Positions 35,366 through 44,024 of a stretch of DNA of 64,000 nt are shown here, in pieces. Position 1 is the stretch's first letter; each line of letters opens with the position of its first letter. A model generated the notes under the pieces. It saw only the letters and a program-made list of their open reading frames with translations, had not been told where the DNA came from and did not search any database. This DNA comes from an uncultured Collinsella sp. (lineage in GTDB: Bacteria > Actinomycetota > Coriobacteriia > Coriobacteriales > Coriobacteriaceae): contig CAAEUX010000034.1 of the NCBI GenBank assembly GCA_900759335.1, positions 34,852-98,851 on the forward strand, in the 5' to 3' direction. The translations under genes were made by a program, and so were the position numbers.

Positions 35366-35412
35366 CGACGGCCGGCGCGCTTGGGATCCATCCAAAAGCA
35401 CGCCGGCCGTCG
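35366..35412. terminator. Bidirectional terminator between convergent genes
   Basis: CGACGGCCGGCG (35366-35377) pairs with CGCCGGCCGTCG (35401-35412). An A-run precedes it on the plus strand, so the minus-strand transcript has a U-tract. Positioned between the C-GCAxxG-C-C gene and the IMPACT gene. Confidence 0.85.
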
Positions 35413-35415
35413 CCG

Positions 35416-36054
35416 TTAGAACTCTGCAAATTCGGGAGCGCCGACCTCAATCTCCTCGCGCCCCGCCATAAGCTCGCGCATCTTAGCGCAAAACGGCTCC
35501 TGCTCCCCCGCTTTAAACACTAAATGAATCGTCACGGCATCCGCGTAATCAGTATCCGAAACCTTGGCACCCGAATCCTGCGCCAAACGAACCACCTGTT
35601 CGTACTGCGGATAGGCCACATGCACGTCAACAGGCACGACACTCGTCATCTCGACAATCTGCCCGGCCTCCTGAGCCGCGGCCACCGCCGCCTGCGTCGC
35701 CGCGGTATAGGCGCGCACCAAGCCACCAGGCCCCAACAGCGTGCCACCAAAATAGCGCGTCACTACGCAGCAAACATTTTTGAGTTCCGCGCCACGCAAC
35801 ACCTCGAGCGTCGGCATACCGCTCGTGCGGCTCGGCTCACCATCATCGCTCTGGCGCTCACGTCCATCGACTAAAATCCACGCGGGAACATTGTGTCGAG
35901 CGTCGTAATGACGCTTGCGAACCATCTCGATAAAGGCATTCGCCTCGTCCTCGGACTCAATATGGACCAGCTGGGCAATAAACCGGCTCTTGCGGTCCAC
36001 AAACTCGCCCGAAGCCTCAATATTCGATTGCAGAGTAAAATAGCTGTCCAACAA
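35416..36054 (-). CDS. YigZ / IMPACT family protein
   Basis: About 211 residues. The IMPACT signature ASGEFVDRKSRFIAQ, KRHYDARHNVPAWILV, DDGEPSRTSGMP and VTRYFGGTLLGPGGLVRAYT is clear, followed by a ferredoxin-like DUF1949 domain. The family is linked to translation control and growth under starvation; the biochemical role is not settled. No ATG is available: the frame begins TTG TTG at 36054/36051 with GAGGGG close upstream, so an unusual TTG start is likely. Confidence 0.85.
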   Translation of the reverse strand: MLDSYFTLQSNIEASGEFVDRKSRFIAQLVHIESEDEANAFIEMVRKRHYDARHNVPAWILVDGRERQSDDGEPSRTSGMPTLEVLRGAELKNVCCVVTRYFGGTLLGPGGLVRAYTAATQAAVAAAQEAGQIVEMTSVVPVDVHVAYPQYEQVVRLAQDSGAKVSDTDYADAVTIHLVFKAGEQEPFCAKMRELMAGREEIEVGAPEFAEF

Positions 36055-36133
36055 AGCCCCTCAACAACAAGCAAAGCAACAAACAGCCTCAATAATACGG
36101 CAAACAACATATCGATTGTCAGGGTAACAAAAA

Positions 36134-36496
36134 TGCCAAGTGGGCCTATAAGCCGGGTTCTGTCGTGAACGGTCATTTATCTTGTCTGCACGTTACCGTG
36201 CAGCTCCACGCACGCTACCCGAACGCGGACCGGGCCGGCCCATAGCGTTCCTATTCGCGCTTGCTCCGGATGGGGCTTGCCAAGCCGCCGTGTTACCACG
36301 ACGCTGGTGGTCTCTTACACCACCGTTTCAGCTTTTCCCTTTACGCCTTGCGGCGCAGGTGGGAGTCTTCTTTTCTGCGGCGCTTTCCGTCGGATCACTC
36401 CGCCCGGCCGTTAGCCGGCATCCCGCCCTCTGGAGCCCGGACTTTCCTCACGCGTGCTGCAAGCAGCACATCGCGCGACCGTCTGGCCCACTCAGC
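36134..36496 (-). ncRNA. rnpB: RNase P RNA
   Basis: The catalytic RNA of tRNA 5' processing. Its ends pair as helix P1 (GAGTGGGCC at 36493-36485 with GGCCCACTT near 36138). Conserved cores are visible on the minus strand: GAGGAAAGTCCGGGCTCC near the 5' end, GTAAAGGGAAAAGCTGAAAC in the middle, and ACAGAACCCGGCTTATAGGC near the 3' end, as in A-type bacterial RNase P. A short T-run (GCATTTTTG) follows the 3' end. Confidence 0.96.
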
Positions 36497-36504
36497 AGTG
36501 CAAG

Positions 36505-36531
36505 AGTGTAGCACACCGTTGCCGCAGGCAA
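36505..36531 (-). promoter_or_regulatory. Likely rnpB promoter
   Basis: On the minus strand a -10 TACACT (36505-36510) is preceded by TTGCCT (36526-36531) with a short 15-base spacer, placing transcription start a few bases ahead of the rnpB 5' end. Confidence 0.45.
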
Positions 36532-36585
36532 TGGCACAACGCAAGCGTTCGACACGATAAACCAAGAACCACGCCATGCAGTACA

Positions 36586-36698
36586 ATAGGGTTGTCGATG
36601 GGCAACGTCGTCAGTCGAGACGCGACCGCGCTCCGCACCCCTCCGTCTACTCGGTGCGCTCCCGCCTCCTCCCCGAGGCGGGATGTCGGCATTTTTTT
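36586..36698 (+). ncRNA. Candidate small RNA between rnpB and rpsA
   Basis: On the plus strand a TACAAT box near 36586 is followed by about 100 bases without a reading frame. CGCACC/GGTGCG forms one hairpin, and CCCGCCTC (36661-36668)/GAGGCGGG (36675-36682) forms another; TTTTTTT follows at 36692-36698. This looks like a terminated small transcript, but the -35 box is poor and no known RNA family was recognised. Confidence 0.35.
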
Positions 36699-36767
36699 CA
36701 TGCACCGACAACCAAATAGCCTGTGGATGGCATGGGCAGCATCGTGCATCTCGGCACCAAATGCAAA

Positions 36768-36798
36768 AAGGGACCCGTCCATTACGGACGGGTCCCTT
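36768..36798 (-). terminator. rpsA terminator
   Basis: AAGGGACCCGTCC (36768-36780) pairs with GGACGGGTCCCTT (36786-36798); the minus strand continues TTTTTGC. Clear intrinsic terminator 25 bases after the rpsA stop. Confidence 0.92.
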
Positions 36799-36822
36799 AA
36801 AACAAGTGATCGTCAAACCGAT

Positions 36823-37989
36823 TTACTCGGCGTCGGTCTCCTCGTCCTTCTTCTCGGAAGGAAGCGGGGTAACCTCGATCTCGACGCCCAGAGTCTCAGC
36901 AGCAGACTTCATGGACAGGGAGATACGACGACGGTCGAGGTCGATCTCCATGACCTTGACCTGAACCTTGTCGCCCACGTGGGTGACCTGAGAAGGCTGA
37001 TCGACGTGCTTGTTGGCCATCTCGGAGATGTGCACCAGGCCCTCGATGCCCTCGCCCAGATCGACGAAAGCGCCGAACGGGACAAGCTTGGTCACAGTGC
37101 CCTCGACGATAGCGCCGACGGGGTACTTCTTGACCAGTGCGCGCCACGGATCCTCGGTGGTCTGCTTGAGACCCAGGGAGATGCGCTCGCGGTTGAGGTC
37201 GACGTCGAGAACCTCGACCTCGACCTCCTGGCCGACCTTGACAACCTCGGAAGGATGGTTGACGTGGTTCCAGGAAAGCTCGGAGATGTGGATGAGGCCG
37301 TCGATACCGCCGAGGTCAACGAAGGCGCCGAAGTCGACGATGGAGGAAACGGTGCCCTGGAGACGCATACCAGACTTGAGCTTGGACAGGATCTCGGAGC
37401 GCTCGGCCTTACGGGACTCCTCGAGAACGACGCGACGGGAGAGGACGACGTTGTTGCGGTTGCGGTCCATCTCGATGACGCGAGCCTCGATGCGGGTGCC
37501 CATGTAGGAGGTGAGGTCCTTGACGCGACGGAGGTCGACGAGGGAAGCGGGCAGGAAGCCACGCAGGCCGATGTCGAGGATCAGGCCGCCCTTGACAACC
37601 TCGATAACCTCGCCCTCGACGTTCTCGCCGGAGTTGAACTTCTCCTCGATGCGGTTCCAAGCACGCTCGTACTCGGCACGCTTCTTGGACAGGACCAGAC
37701 GACCGTCCTTGTCCTCCTTCTGGAGAACCAGAGCCTCGATGGGATCACCGAGTGCAACGATGTCTGCAGGGTTAGCGTCCTTGCGGATGGACAGCTCGCG
37801 GACCGGGATAACGCCCTCGGACTTGAATCCGATGTCAACGAGCACCTCGTCATGCTCGATCTTAACGACAGTGCCGTTAACGAGATCGCCCTCATCAAAG
37901 TCGGTAATCGTACCGTCGATGAGGTTGTTCATCTCCTCCTCGTTGACATCGTCAAGAGAGAAAATGGACGAGTTCTGAATCTCACTCAA
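36823..37989 (-). CDS. rpsA: 30S ribosomal protein S1
   Basis: 388 residues with four S1 RNA-binding domains (about residues 33-102, 118-185, 200-270, 287-357), each with the G-x-V-x-x-I/F-V-D-G/S pattern, e.g. SIVDFGAFVDLGGIDGLIHISE and KLVPFGAFVDLGEG. It helps mRNAs bind the ribosome. E. coli S1 has six domains; four is normal for Gram-positive lineages. The start appears to be TTG 37989, with AAAGGGG six bases upstream. Acidic low-complexity tail. It has its own promoter and terminator. Confidence 0.93.
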   Translation of the reverse strand: MSEIQNSSIFSLDDVNEEEMNNLIDGTITDFDEGDLVNGTVVKIEHDEVLVDIGFKSEGVIPVRELSIRKDANPADIVALGDPIEALVLQKEDKDGRLVLSKKRAEYERAWNRIEEKFNSGENVEGEVIEVVKGGLILDIGLRGFLPASLVDLRRVKDLTSYMGTRIEARVIEMDRNRNNVVLSRRVVLEESRKAERSEILSKLKSGMRLQGTVSSIVDFGAFVDLGGIDGLIHISELSWNHVNHPSEVVKVGQEVEVEVLDVDLNRERISLGLKQTTEDPWRALVKKYPVGAIVEGTVTKLVPFGAFVDLGEGIEGLVHISEMANKHVDQPSQVTHVGDKVQVKVMEIDLDRRRISLSMKSAAETLGVEIEVTPLPSEKKDEETDAE

Positions 37990-38304
37990 AGGTGGACCCC
38001 TTTCGAACTACGGGGCCCCGATTGCTAGGACCTACAGAAGGGTGCGACAAGCACACAACGTTTAGGAACACTCGGGAGCCGACAGATACTAATGTGACGC
38101 TTATGCAATCACGTTCGTATAGGTTACGGGGAAATGAGTTCGATTTCAAGCGTGAACTGCGATTTTTTACTCGTGTGGAGACTTTTTCGTAATCTTATGA
38201 ACACACGTCTCCGCAACTTGACGATAACCAGCTAGGCATTCGGCTTTGGGGTAAAGTATCCGGAGCCAACGATTCTAGATCGATTTTTCGAGAAAGGTGC
38301 CCGC
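37990..38304. other. Intergenic region, rpsA / HAD gene
   Basis: 315 bases between divergent genes. It holds the rpsA promoter (listed separately) and a leader of about 115 bases. On the HAD side TTGACG at 38218 is a possible -35 without a matching -10. Nothing else is recognised. Confidence 0.5.
38121..38149 (-). promoter_or_regulatory. rpsA promoter
   Basis: Minus-strand TTGAAA (38144-38149) and TAACCT (38121-38126) are separated by 17 bases, the best sigma-70-type match in this interval. Confidence 0.55.
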
Positions 38305-39063
38305 GTGCTCAAAGCAGTCGTTTTCGATATGGACGAGACGCTTCTCAGCATCAACCTCAACGCGTTCATCCTTCGCTATTTTAAGGATGTCTCTTCGATG
38401 CTCGCGGATATCGGGCGCCGCAGCCGCGGTGGCACGATGGCACGCCTCGGCACCATCCTGGTCGACCTCAACGCCAATCGCCGCAGCGGCACGGACAACC
38501 GTACCAATCTTGAGTTTTACCAAGAAGAGGTCGAGCGCCGATGCGGGATCCGCCTCTCCGATCCCCTCATCTACGAGGCGTTTACCTACTACGACCGCGA
38601 AGTTCTTCCGTACAAGAACGACGATGTCATTAACGCCCACGCCATGCCGGGCGCACACGCCGCGCTCCAGGCCGTACAGGACGCAGGGCTGCGTTGCGCG
38701 CTCTTTACCAACCCCAGCTTTCCCCAGGGGGCCATCGAGTGCCGCATGGGTTGGGGCGACCTGGCCGACGCTCCCTTTGAGCTCGTCACGCACATGGGAA
38801 ACACCACCCGCTGCAAGCCCGATGCCACCTACTATCTAGAGCAGCTTCAGGTGATGGGACTCGAGCCGCACGAGGTCCTTATGGTGGGCAACGATCCCAA
38901 ACGCGACTTCCCCAGCCCTGCCTGCGGCATCCAAACCGCCTTTGTGGGCCAGGGCAAGCCCAGCCGAGCCACCTGGCGCGGAACCATGGAAGACTTCGCC
39001 CGCGACTTTAACGCCGTAATCGAAGCCTTCTACGAACACCAAATAGCCAACGAACTGTCGTAG
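38305..39063 (+). CDS. HAD-family hydrolase
   Basis: 252 residues. The haloacid dehalogenase motifs are motif I VVFDMDETLLS (catalytic Asp pair, residues 8/10), motif II LFTNPS near 132, Lys at RCKPDATYY near 172, and motif III MVGNDPKRDF near 193. The helical cap between motifs I and II makes it a C1-type phosphatase; substrate unknown. Starts with GTG 38305, with GAAAGG seven bases upstream. A structured repeat element follows the stop. Confidence 0.85.
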   Translation: MLKAVVFDMDETLLSINLNAFILRYFKDVSSMLADIGRRSRGGTMARLGTILVDLNANRRSGTDNRTNLEFYQEEVERRCGIRLSDPLIYEAFTYYDREVLPYKNDDVINAHAMPGAHAALQAVQDAGLRCALFTNPSFPQGAIECRMGWGDLADAPFELVTHMGNTTRCKPDATYYLEQLQVMGLEPHEVLMVGNDPKRDFPSPACGIQTAFVGQGKPSRATWRGTMEDFARDFNAVIEAFYEHQIANELS

Positions 39064-39110
39064 GACCCCTCGCTCCAAACAAAATAACGCCGCAGGTTGA
39101 GCATGAGTCA

Positions 39111-39217
39111 GCGAAAACGCCCCTAAGCGAGCAATGTGCCTTGAAAGAGGAGGGCATAGGCCTTCTGGCCATGCCCGACGATTGAAAGGCAGATTGCCGC
39201 TTAGGGGCGTTTGCAGC
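39111..39217. repeat. Structured intergenic element, copy C
   Basis: Outer arms AAACGCCCCTAAGCG (from 39115) and CGCTTAGGGGCGTTT (to 39212) pair perfectly. Inside are TTGAAAGAGGAG, an apical hairpin GGGCAT-AGGCC-TTCT-GGCC-ATGCCC, then GACGATTGAAAGGCAGATTG. The layout and the GAAAGAGGAG motif match copies A and B, while stem sequences differ. Confidence 0.8.
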
Positions 39218-39223
39218 GTCGAC

Positions 39224-39255
39224 TAGTTACGCGGTTTGGTAAAACCGCGTAACTA
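39224..39255 (-). terminator. cyuA terminator
   Basis: TAGTTACGCGGTTT (39224-39237) pairs perfectly with AAACCGCGTAACTA (39242-39255); the cyuA stop codon is the first triplet of the hairpin. No strong U-tract follows, so it may act together with element C. Confidence 0.7.
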
Positions 39256-40572
39256 ACATACCTGGGTTTTGCCGATCATGATGTTGAGGATCTCGACGTC
39301 GGTATCTTTCATACCCACACGGCCCACGTAGCCCATGCTGGCGATTGTCTGCTCAACGGTATCTTGGATCAGGCCCTCGCCGGCGCGGAAGCCGCGACCC
39401 TGCATGGCCATATCATGGCCCAGAATCGCCGCATCAACGGCAGCCGAGATCTTGGCGGCACAGCTCGCCTTGGCGCCGTCGCACACGATGCCGCCCACGT
39501 TACCGAGCGTATTCGAGACCGTCGCGCCAATCTGCTCGCGCGTGCCACCGCACAGCCAGGTAATCGCAGCGCCGGCGCCGCACGCGGCGCAAATAGCACC
39601 GCAAAACGCCGAGAGCGCACCAATATAGCTCTTGATATGCACGGCGATAAGATCGGACAGCATCACGGCGCGCACCAGGCGCTCGTGGTCGCAACGCAGG
39701 TACTCGGCATACTCCATGACGGGCAATGCGCAGGTAATGCCCTGATTGCCCGAGCCGCACACAATGGCGACCGGCAGCGCGCAGCCGTTCATGCGGGCGT
39801 CGGACCCGGCGGCCGCACGGGCACGGGCACGGCAGGCGACGTCATCGGCACGAGCACCCAGCAGCGTGCGGCCCACCTCGGCGCCCCAAGCGTGCGCAAG
39901 GCCCTCGGCACTGATCGCGCCATTCAGCTCAATCTGACGCTCAACGGCAGCGCGGGCGTCCTCAATGTCGCCGTCCTCAATAAAGTCGATGATGGACTCA
40001 ATCGACATGGGCGTGTCGGCCTTATCCGCCGCCCGCTCGGCCACCACACGCTCGGCGCAGGCGGCACACTCCCCCGCCGACTTGCCGCATACCGGAATAC
40101 CGTCGAGCGTATGGCACGTGACATTGGTGTGATGATCGGTAATCTCGACGACCGCGGTATGGCCCCCGGCCGTGGCAGTCACCTTGATGTAGAGGTTGGG
40201 CACACCCTCGACAAGCGACACATCGCAGTAGCCGGCGTCGGCGAGGAGCTCGGCCACGCGTGCACGGTCTTCATCGTTAACGCTCTCGAGCACCTCGAGA
40301 GCGCTCTTAGCGTCGCCGCCCACGGCACCCAGCACGGCTGCCGCCTCAATACCGTGCATACCACCCGAGTTGGGCACGGTCACGCTCTTAACGTTCTTGA
40401 TGATGTTGCCCGAGCAGGCAACGTCCATATGATCGGGCTCGCAACCGAGCGTCTGACTCGCCAGTGCCGCTGCATAGGCAACGGCAATGGGCTCGGTGCA
40501 GCCGAGCGCACAGACAAGCTCGCGGTTCAAAACATCGCAAAACGCGGCATCACGAAGGGAATCGGTAGGCAT
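39253..40572 (-). CDS. cyuA: L-cysteine desulfidase / UPF0597 family protein
   Basis: 439 residues of the serine dehydratase alpha-like UPF0597 family (E. coli YhaM/CyuA). Conserved cysteines are visible: ELVCALGCTEPIAVAYAAA near residue 18, VACSGNIIKNVKSVTVPNSGG near 51, and CGAICAACGAGAAITWLCGG near 330, which suit a [4Fe-4S] cluster as in L-serine/L-cysteine lyases. It would break cysteine to pyruvate, ammonia and sulfide. ATG 40572 follows GGAG. Transcribed alone. Confidence 0.85.
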   Translation of the reverse strand: MPTDSLRDAAFCDVLNRELVCALGCTEPIAVAYAAALASQTLGCEPDHMDVACSGNIIKNVKSVTVPNSGGMHGIEAAAVLGAVGGDAKSALEVLESVNDEDRARVAELLADAGYCDVSLVEGVPNLYIKVTATAGGHTAVVEITDHHTNVTCHTLDGIPVCGKSAGECAACAERVVAERAADKADTPMSIESIIDFIEDGDIEDARAAVERQIELNGAISAEGLAHAWGAEVGRTLLGARADDVACRARARAAAGSDARMNGCALPVAIVCGSGNQGITCALPVMEYAEYLRCDHERLVRAVMLSDLIAVHIKSYIGALSAFCGAICAACGAGAAITWLCGGTREQIGATVSNTLGNVGGIVCDGAKASCAAKISAAVDAAILGHDMAMQGRGFRAGEGLIQDTVEQTIASMGYVGRVGMKDTDVEILNIMIGKTQVC

Positions 40573-40609
40573 AGGTATCTCCTACTTGTATAACGGACTG
40601 GGCTCTCGA

Positions 40610-40638
40610 AAATAATTAGTTCTTTTATTTGATAACAA
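40610..40638 (-). promoter_or_regulatory. Likely cyuA promoter
   Basis: Minus-strand TTGTTA (40633-40638) and TTATTT (40610-40615) are spaced 17 bases apart in an AT-rich stretch about 40 bases before cyuA. The rest of the 272-base interval to rpiB holds no recognisable element. Confidence 0.5.
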
Positions 40639-40844
40639 TGCATCAAAAACCGCAACCATGGTTCCGGCAGACGGCGCTCAAGCGCAAACTGACGACATTC
40701 ATTCACGAGAAGCCGGTCTTGTTGCATGCTAAAGCGTTTGACCAAAAAACGCCCGAGCGTTTACGCAAAAGTCGCGCTATCATGCAGTCGAACGCGGTAA
40801 ACACCTTTAGCATTTGCGCCGCACAGACCAGAGAGGAACCATCC

Positions 40845-41312
40845 ATGAAGATCGGTATCGGTAACGACCACGCCGCCGTCGAGCTCAAGAACATCATCTC
40901 CGAGCACCTGAAGGAGCGCGGCTGCGAGGTCGTGAACTTTGGCACCGACACCTCCGAGAGCTTCGATTACCCCATCGCCGGCTACAAGGTGGGTAAGGCC
41001 GTGGCCAACGGTGACGTCGACCTGGGTATCCTGATCTGCGGTACCGGCGTCGGCATCAGCCTGGCCGCCAACAAGGTCGAAGGTGTTCGCGCCGTCGTAT
41101 GCTCCGAGCCCTTCAGCGCCAAGCTCTCCCGCATGCACAACAACACCAACGTGCTCGCCTTTGGCGCCCGCGTCGTGGGCTCCGAGCTCGCCAAGATGAT
41201 CGTCGACGAGTGGCTCGACGCCGAGTTTGAGGGTGGTCGCCACGAGCGTCGCGTCAATCTTCTCAACGAGATCGACCAGACCCGTGGACTCAAGGTCGTC
41301 GACGAGGCTTAA
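40845..41312 (+). CDS. rpiB: Ribose-5-phosphate isomerase B
   Basis: 155 residues of the RpiB/LacAB family. It begins MKIGIGNDHAAVELKN (sugar-phosphate site GxDHAG-like), with ILICGTGVGISLAANKVEGVRA near residue 64 holding the catalytic cysteine, and HNNTNVLAFGARVVG near 99. It interconverts ribose 5-phosphate and ribulose 5-phosphate. ATG 40845 has GAGAGGAA upstream. Followed by a strong terminator. Confidence 0.92.
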   Translation: MKIGIGNDHAAVELKNIISEHLKERGCEVVNFGTDTSESFDYPIAGYKVGKAVANGDVDLGILICGTGVGISLAANKVEGVRAVVCSEPFSAKLSRMHNNTNVLAFGARVVGSELAKMIVDEWLDAEFEGGRHERRVNLLNEIDQTRGLKVVDEA

Positions 41313-41339
41313 ACCACTCAGTACCACAAGCTAACAGCA

Positions 41340-41374
41340 GGGGCCCGCTCGGAACACATGTCCGAGCGGGCCCC
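41340..41374 (+). terminator. rpiB terminator
   Basis: GGGGCCCGCTCGGA (41340-41353) pairs with TCCGAGCGGGCCCC (41361-41374), followed by TTCAT. Very stable; probably works in both directions. Confidence 0.85.
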
Positions 41375-41397
41375 TTCATAGATTTTGGAATAAAAAG

Positions 41398-41425
41398 GGC
41401 GCCGCGGATGGAATTCCGCGGCGCC
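41398..41425 (-). terminator. ndk terminator
   Basis: GGCGCCGCGGA (41398-41408) pairs with TCCGCGGCGCC (41415-41425); the minus strand continues CTTTTTATTCC. Intrinsic terminator of ndk. Confidence 0.88.
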
Positions 41426-41464
41426 AAAGCCACACGCTAACAGCTTTAAGGAGTCAAAGCTGGT

Positions 41465-41869
41465 TTAGCCAAAGAAGCGCTTGATCTCGATCTCGGCGTT
41501 CTCCAGGCAGTCGGAGCCGTGGATCACGTTGGCGTTGACATCGACAGCGAAGTCGCCGCGAATGGTGCCGGGGGCAGCATCAAGCGGGTTGGTAGCGCCC
41601 ATAAGGGTGCGCATCTTAGCAACAGCGGAGAGACCGGAAACGACCATCTTGACGACCGGACCGCTCGTCATAAAGTCGCAGAGACCGCCAAAGAAGGGCT
41701 TGTCGGCCAGATGGGCGTAGTGCTCCTCGACGGTAGCGCGCTCGAGCGTGGTCATCTCCATGCGCTCGATGACAAGGCCGCTGCGCTCAATGCGAGCAAC
41801 AATCTCGCCGATCTTGCGATCGCGCACGGCGTCGGGCTTAATCATGATGAAGGTCTTCTCGATAGCCAT
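41465..41869 (-). CDS. ndk: Nucleoside diphosphate kinase
   Basis: 134 residues. Characteristic segments are KTFIMIKPDAVRDRKIGEI near residue 4, MVVSGLSAVAKMRTLMGATNP, and the active-site histidine in NVIHGSDCLENAEIEIKRFF. It transfers phosphate between nucleoside tri- and diphosphates. ATG 41869 (AAAGG seven bases upstream) is preferred over an upstream in-frame start. A promoter with TTTAAC and TACGAT 17 bases apart lies about 65-95 bases upstream. Confidence 0.93.
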   Translation of the reverse strand: MAIEKTFIMIKPDAVRDRKIGEIVARIERSGLVIERMEMTTLERATVEEHYAHLADKPFFGGLCDFMTSGPVVKMVVSGLSAVAKMRTLMGATNPLDAAPGTIRGDFAVDVNANVIHGSDCLENAEIEIKRFFG

Positions 41870-42254
41870 AAGGTAGCCTTTCAAGTAGGTTCGCGCGTGC
41901 CCAAGTCCCATTCCGGCACCCGCCTGGACTGCATCGTAACAGAGTTTTAGCTGCAGTTAAACATAAAGCTGTTTATTGAAACGCTGTAATTTATTGAAGC
42001 GTTCCATATGTGTCACTTCTGTTTCGAAGCCCGATTAGAGTACCATCCGGCCGCCCATCAACCGCACCGAACAGAGCAGGCGGTCGGTTGCCGCCCGCGA
42101 ACGTATCCCCTTCACAACCTGCCCAAAGGTCCTACAGAAGTTCTCGACAAGCCCCTCCCCCATAGCAACAAAATACGGACGCCCACATCAGCAGACGCCC
42201 GTAAAGCAAAAAACGATTCCTCAATAAATGGCCAAAACGGCTTCAGCCAAATCC
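41870..42254. other. Intergenic region, argH / ndk
   Basis: 385 bases. It holds the ndk leader and probable promoter (about 41935-41965), a direct repeat TTTATTGAA-CG (41972 and 41990) of unknown meaning, and the argH terminator: ACGGACGCC (42175-42183) pairing with GACGCCCGT (42194-42202) through wobbles, then ATTTTG on the minus strand. No gene is supported. Confidence 0.55.
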
Positions 42255-43685
42255 CTACTTTACCCCGTGGCCCATCTCGACGACCTTAGTCAGTGACCCA
42301 AATACACCCTCGTCAGCCACGAGCTGTGCCTCGGCACGATCAAGCTGCACGGCAACGGCGGCAGGAGCGGTGCCGCCCTCGGTCGTGCGCGCGGCGACAA
42401 TCGACGGGATGTCGAGCGCCTCGGTAATGTCGCGCTCAAAGAGCGGGCTTGCCTCCTGGAACACCTCAAACGGCAGGTCCTCAAGATTGCAGCCGCGCTT
42501 CTCGCACATCAGGACCAGATGGCCCACCACGGCATGTGCCTCGCGGAACGGCAGGCCACGCTTGGCCAGGTAATCGGCAACATCGGTGGCGGCAAGGTGC
42601 CCCACGCCGCACTCGCGCGCCATGGCATCCTCGTTGACGGTCCAAGTCGAAATCATTCCGGCCATAACGGACAGGCACTGCATGAGCGTATGGGCGGTAT
42701 CGAGCGCGCCCTCCTTGTCCTCCTGCAAGTCCTTGTTATAAGCAAGCGGCAAGCCCTTCATGGTTACCAGCAGCTGCACCAGGTTGCCGTACACGCGACC
42801 GCTCTTGCCGCGGATAAGCTCGGCAAAGTCGGGGTTCTTCTTCTGCGGCATGATAGACGAGCCGGTGGAGTAGGAGTCTGAAAGCGTGATAAAGCCAAAT
42901 TCGGAGCTCGACCACAGCACGATCTCCTCGGAAAGACGCGACAGGTGCATCGCCATGACGGATCCGGCGTAATGCAGATCGAGCAGGAAATCACGGTCGG
43001 AAACCGCATCGAGCGAGTTGGGAATCACGCCCGCAAAGCCAAGTTCGGCAGCCGTCATCTGGCGATCGAGCGGATAGCTCGTACCGGCAAGCGCGGCAGC
43101 ACCCAGCGGGCAGTTGTCGGCGGCATCAAAGGCGGCCTTCAGGCGCGTAAAGTCGCGCGCGAACATCCAGGAATACGCCAGCAGATGATGCGAGAGCAGC
43201 ACGGGCTGAGCGTGCTGCATATGCGTGTAGCCCGGCAGAATCACCTTGTCGTACTTCTTGGCCGCATCCACCAGCACATGGCGCAGCTCTAGATTGGCCT
43301 CCATGAGCTCCTTGGCCAGCGCCTTGACGCCCAGGCGCGTATCGGTCGCCACCTGGTCGTTGCGCGAACGCCCAGTATGCAAGCGCTTGCCAGCCTCGCC
43401 GATGCGACGCGTCAGCTCGCTCTCGATGGACATATGAATGTCCTCATCGTTGATATCGAAGGTGAAGTTGCCGGCATCGATATCCTGTTCGATTCCGGTA
43501 AGGCCCTTGGCAATCGCCTGCTCGTCCTCGGCACTGATGATGCCCTGGGCGGCCAACATCTTGGCATGCGCCTTAGAGCCGGCGATATCCTGCTTATAGA
43601 GATGTTTGTCGACCGGCAGCGACGCGCCAAACTCCTGCGTGACCTCGGCCACGCCCGCCTCAAAACGACCGCCCCAAAGAGCCAT
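42255..43685 (-). CDS. argH: Argininosuccinate lyase
   Basis: 476 residues of the fumarase/aspartase superfamily. Seen are ALWGGRFEAG at the start, HTGRSRNDQVATDTRL near residue 110, PGYTHMQHAQPVLLSHH near 158, and the signature loop GSSIMPQKKNPDFAELIRG near 278. It splits argininosuccinate into arginine and fumarate, the last step of arginine synthesis. ATG 43685 with AAAGGAG eight bases upstream is chosen over a longer open frame. It follows argG on the same strand, with a small gene between. Confidence 0.95.
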   Translation of the reverse strand: MALWGGRFEAGVAEVTQEFGASLPVDKHLYKQDIAGSKAHAKMLAAQGIISAEDEQAIAKGLTGIEQDIDAGNFTFDINDEDIHMSIESELTRRIGEAGKRLHTGRSRNDQVATDTRLGVKALAKELMEANLELRHVLVDAAKKYDKVILPGYTHMQHAQPVLLSHHLLAYSWMFARDFTRLKAAFDAADNCPLGAAALAGTSYPLDRQMTAAELGFAGVIPNSLDAVSDRDFLLDLHYAGSVMAMHLSRLSEEIVLWSSSEFGFITLSDSYSTGSSIMPQKKNPDFAELIRGKSGRVYGNLVQLLVTMKGLPLAYNKDLQEDKEGALDTAHTLMQCLSVMAGMISTWTVNEDAMARECGVGHLAATDVADYLAKRGLPFREAHAVVGHLVLMCEKRGCNLEDLPFEVFQEASPLFERDITEALDIPSIVAARTTEGGTAPAAVAVQLDRAEAQLVADEGVFGSLTKVVEMGHGVK

Positions 43686-43803
43686 GGAACCGTCTCCTTT
43701 CTCCAAATACCAAAACAAGCGTCCAAAGCAATGTGCCCTGTCGCTAAAGCGATTTATCAACCGCTAGTTTTACACACTCCCTGCCGCGCGCGGGGCCATG
43801 TGG

Positions 43804-43974
43804 CTAATTTGCAAAGAAGTGACGCACCATGCACTTGGCGCCCAACGTCTCCCTCCGGATGTTGCCCTGCGAACCATCGATCCAGGCCTTCAGGCTCATA
43901 GGAACGTCCTCGACCCTTACAGCATCGAACTCGGGCGCGAGGGCAAGCAAAGCATGCGCGATAGCATTGAACAT
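43804..43974 (-). CDS. Small protein of 56 residues between argG and argH
   Basis: Too short for default gene calling, but ATG 43974 has GAGGAG eight bases upstream and the frame ends cleanly at TAG 43804. The sequence starts MFNAIAHALLALAPEFDAVR, is mixed in character, and ends in KCMVRHFFAN; no signal peptide or membrane helix. I do not recognise it. Position suggests co-transcription with argH, or its own AT-rich promoter (TATATATA near 43991). Confidence 0.5.
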   Translation of the reverse strand: MFNAIAHALLALAPEFDAVRVEDVPMSLKAWIDGSQGNIRRETLGAKCMVRHFFAN

Positions 43975-44024
43975 AATGGATACTCCTCATATATATAGGC
44001 ACAGAGCCGCCAAATTGATAGAAG

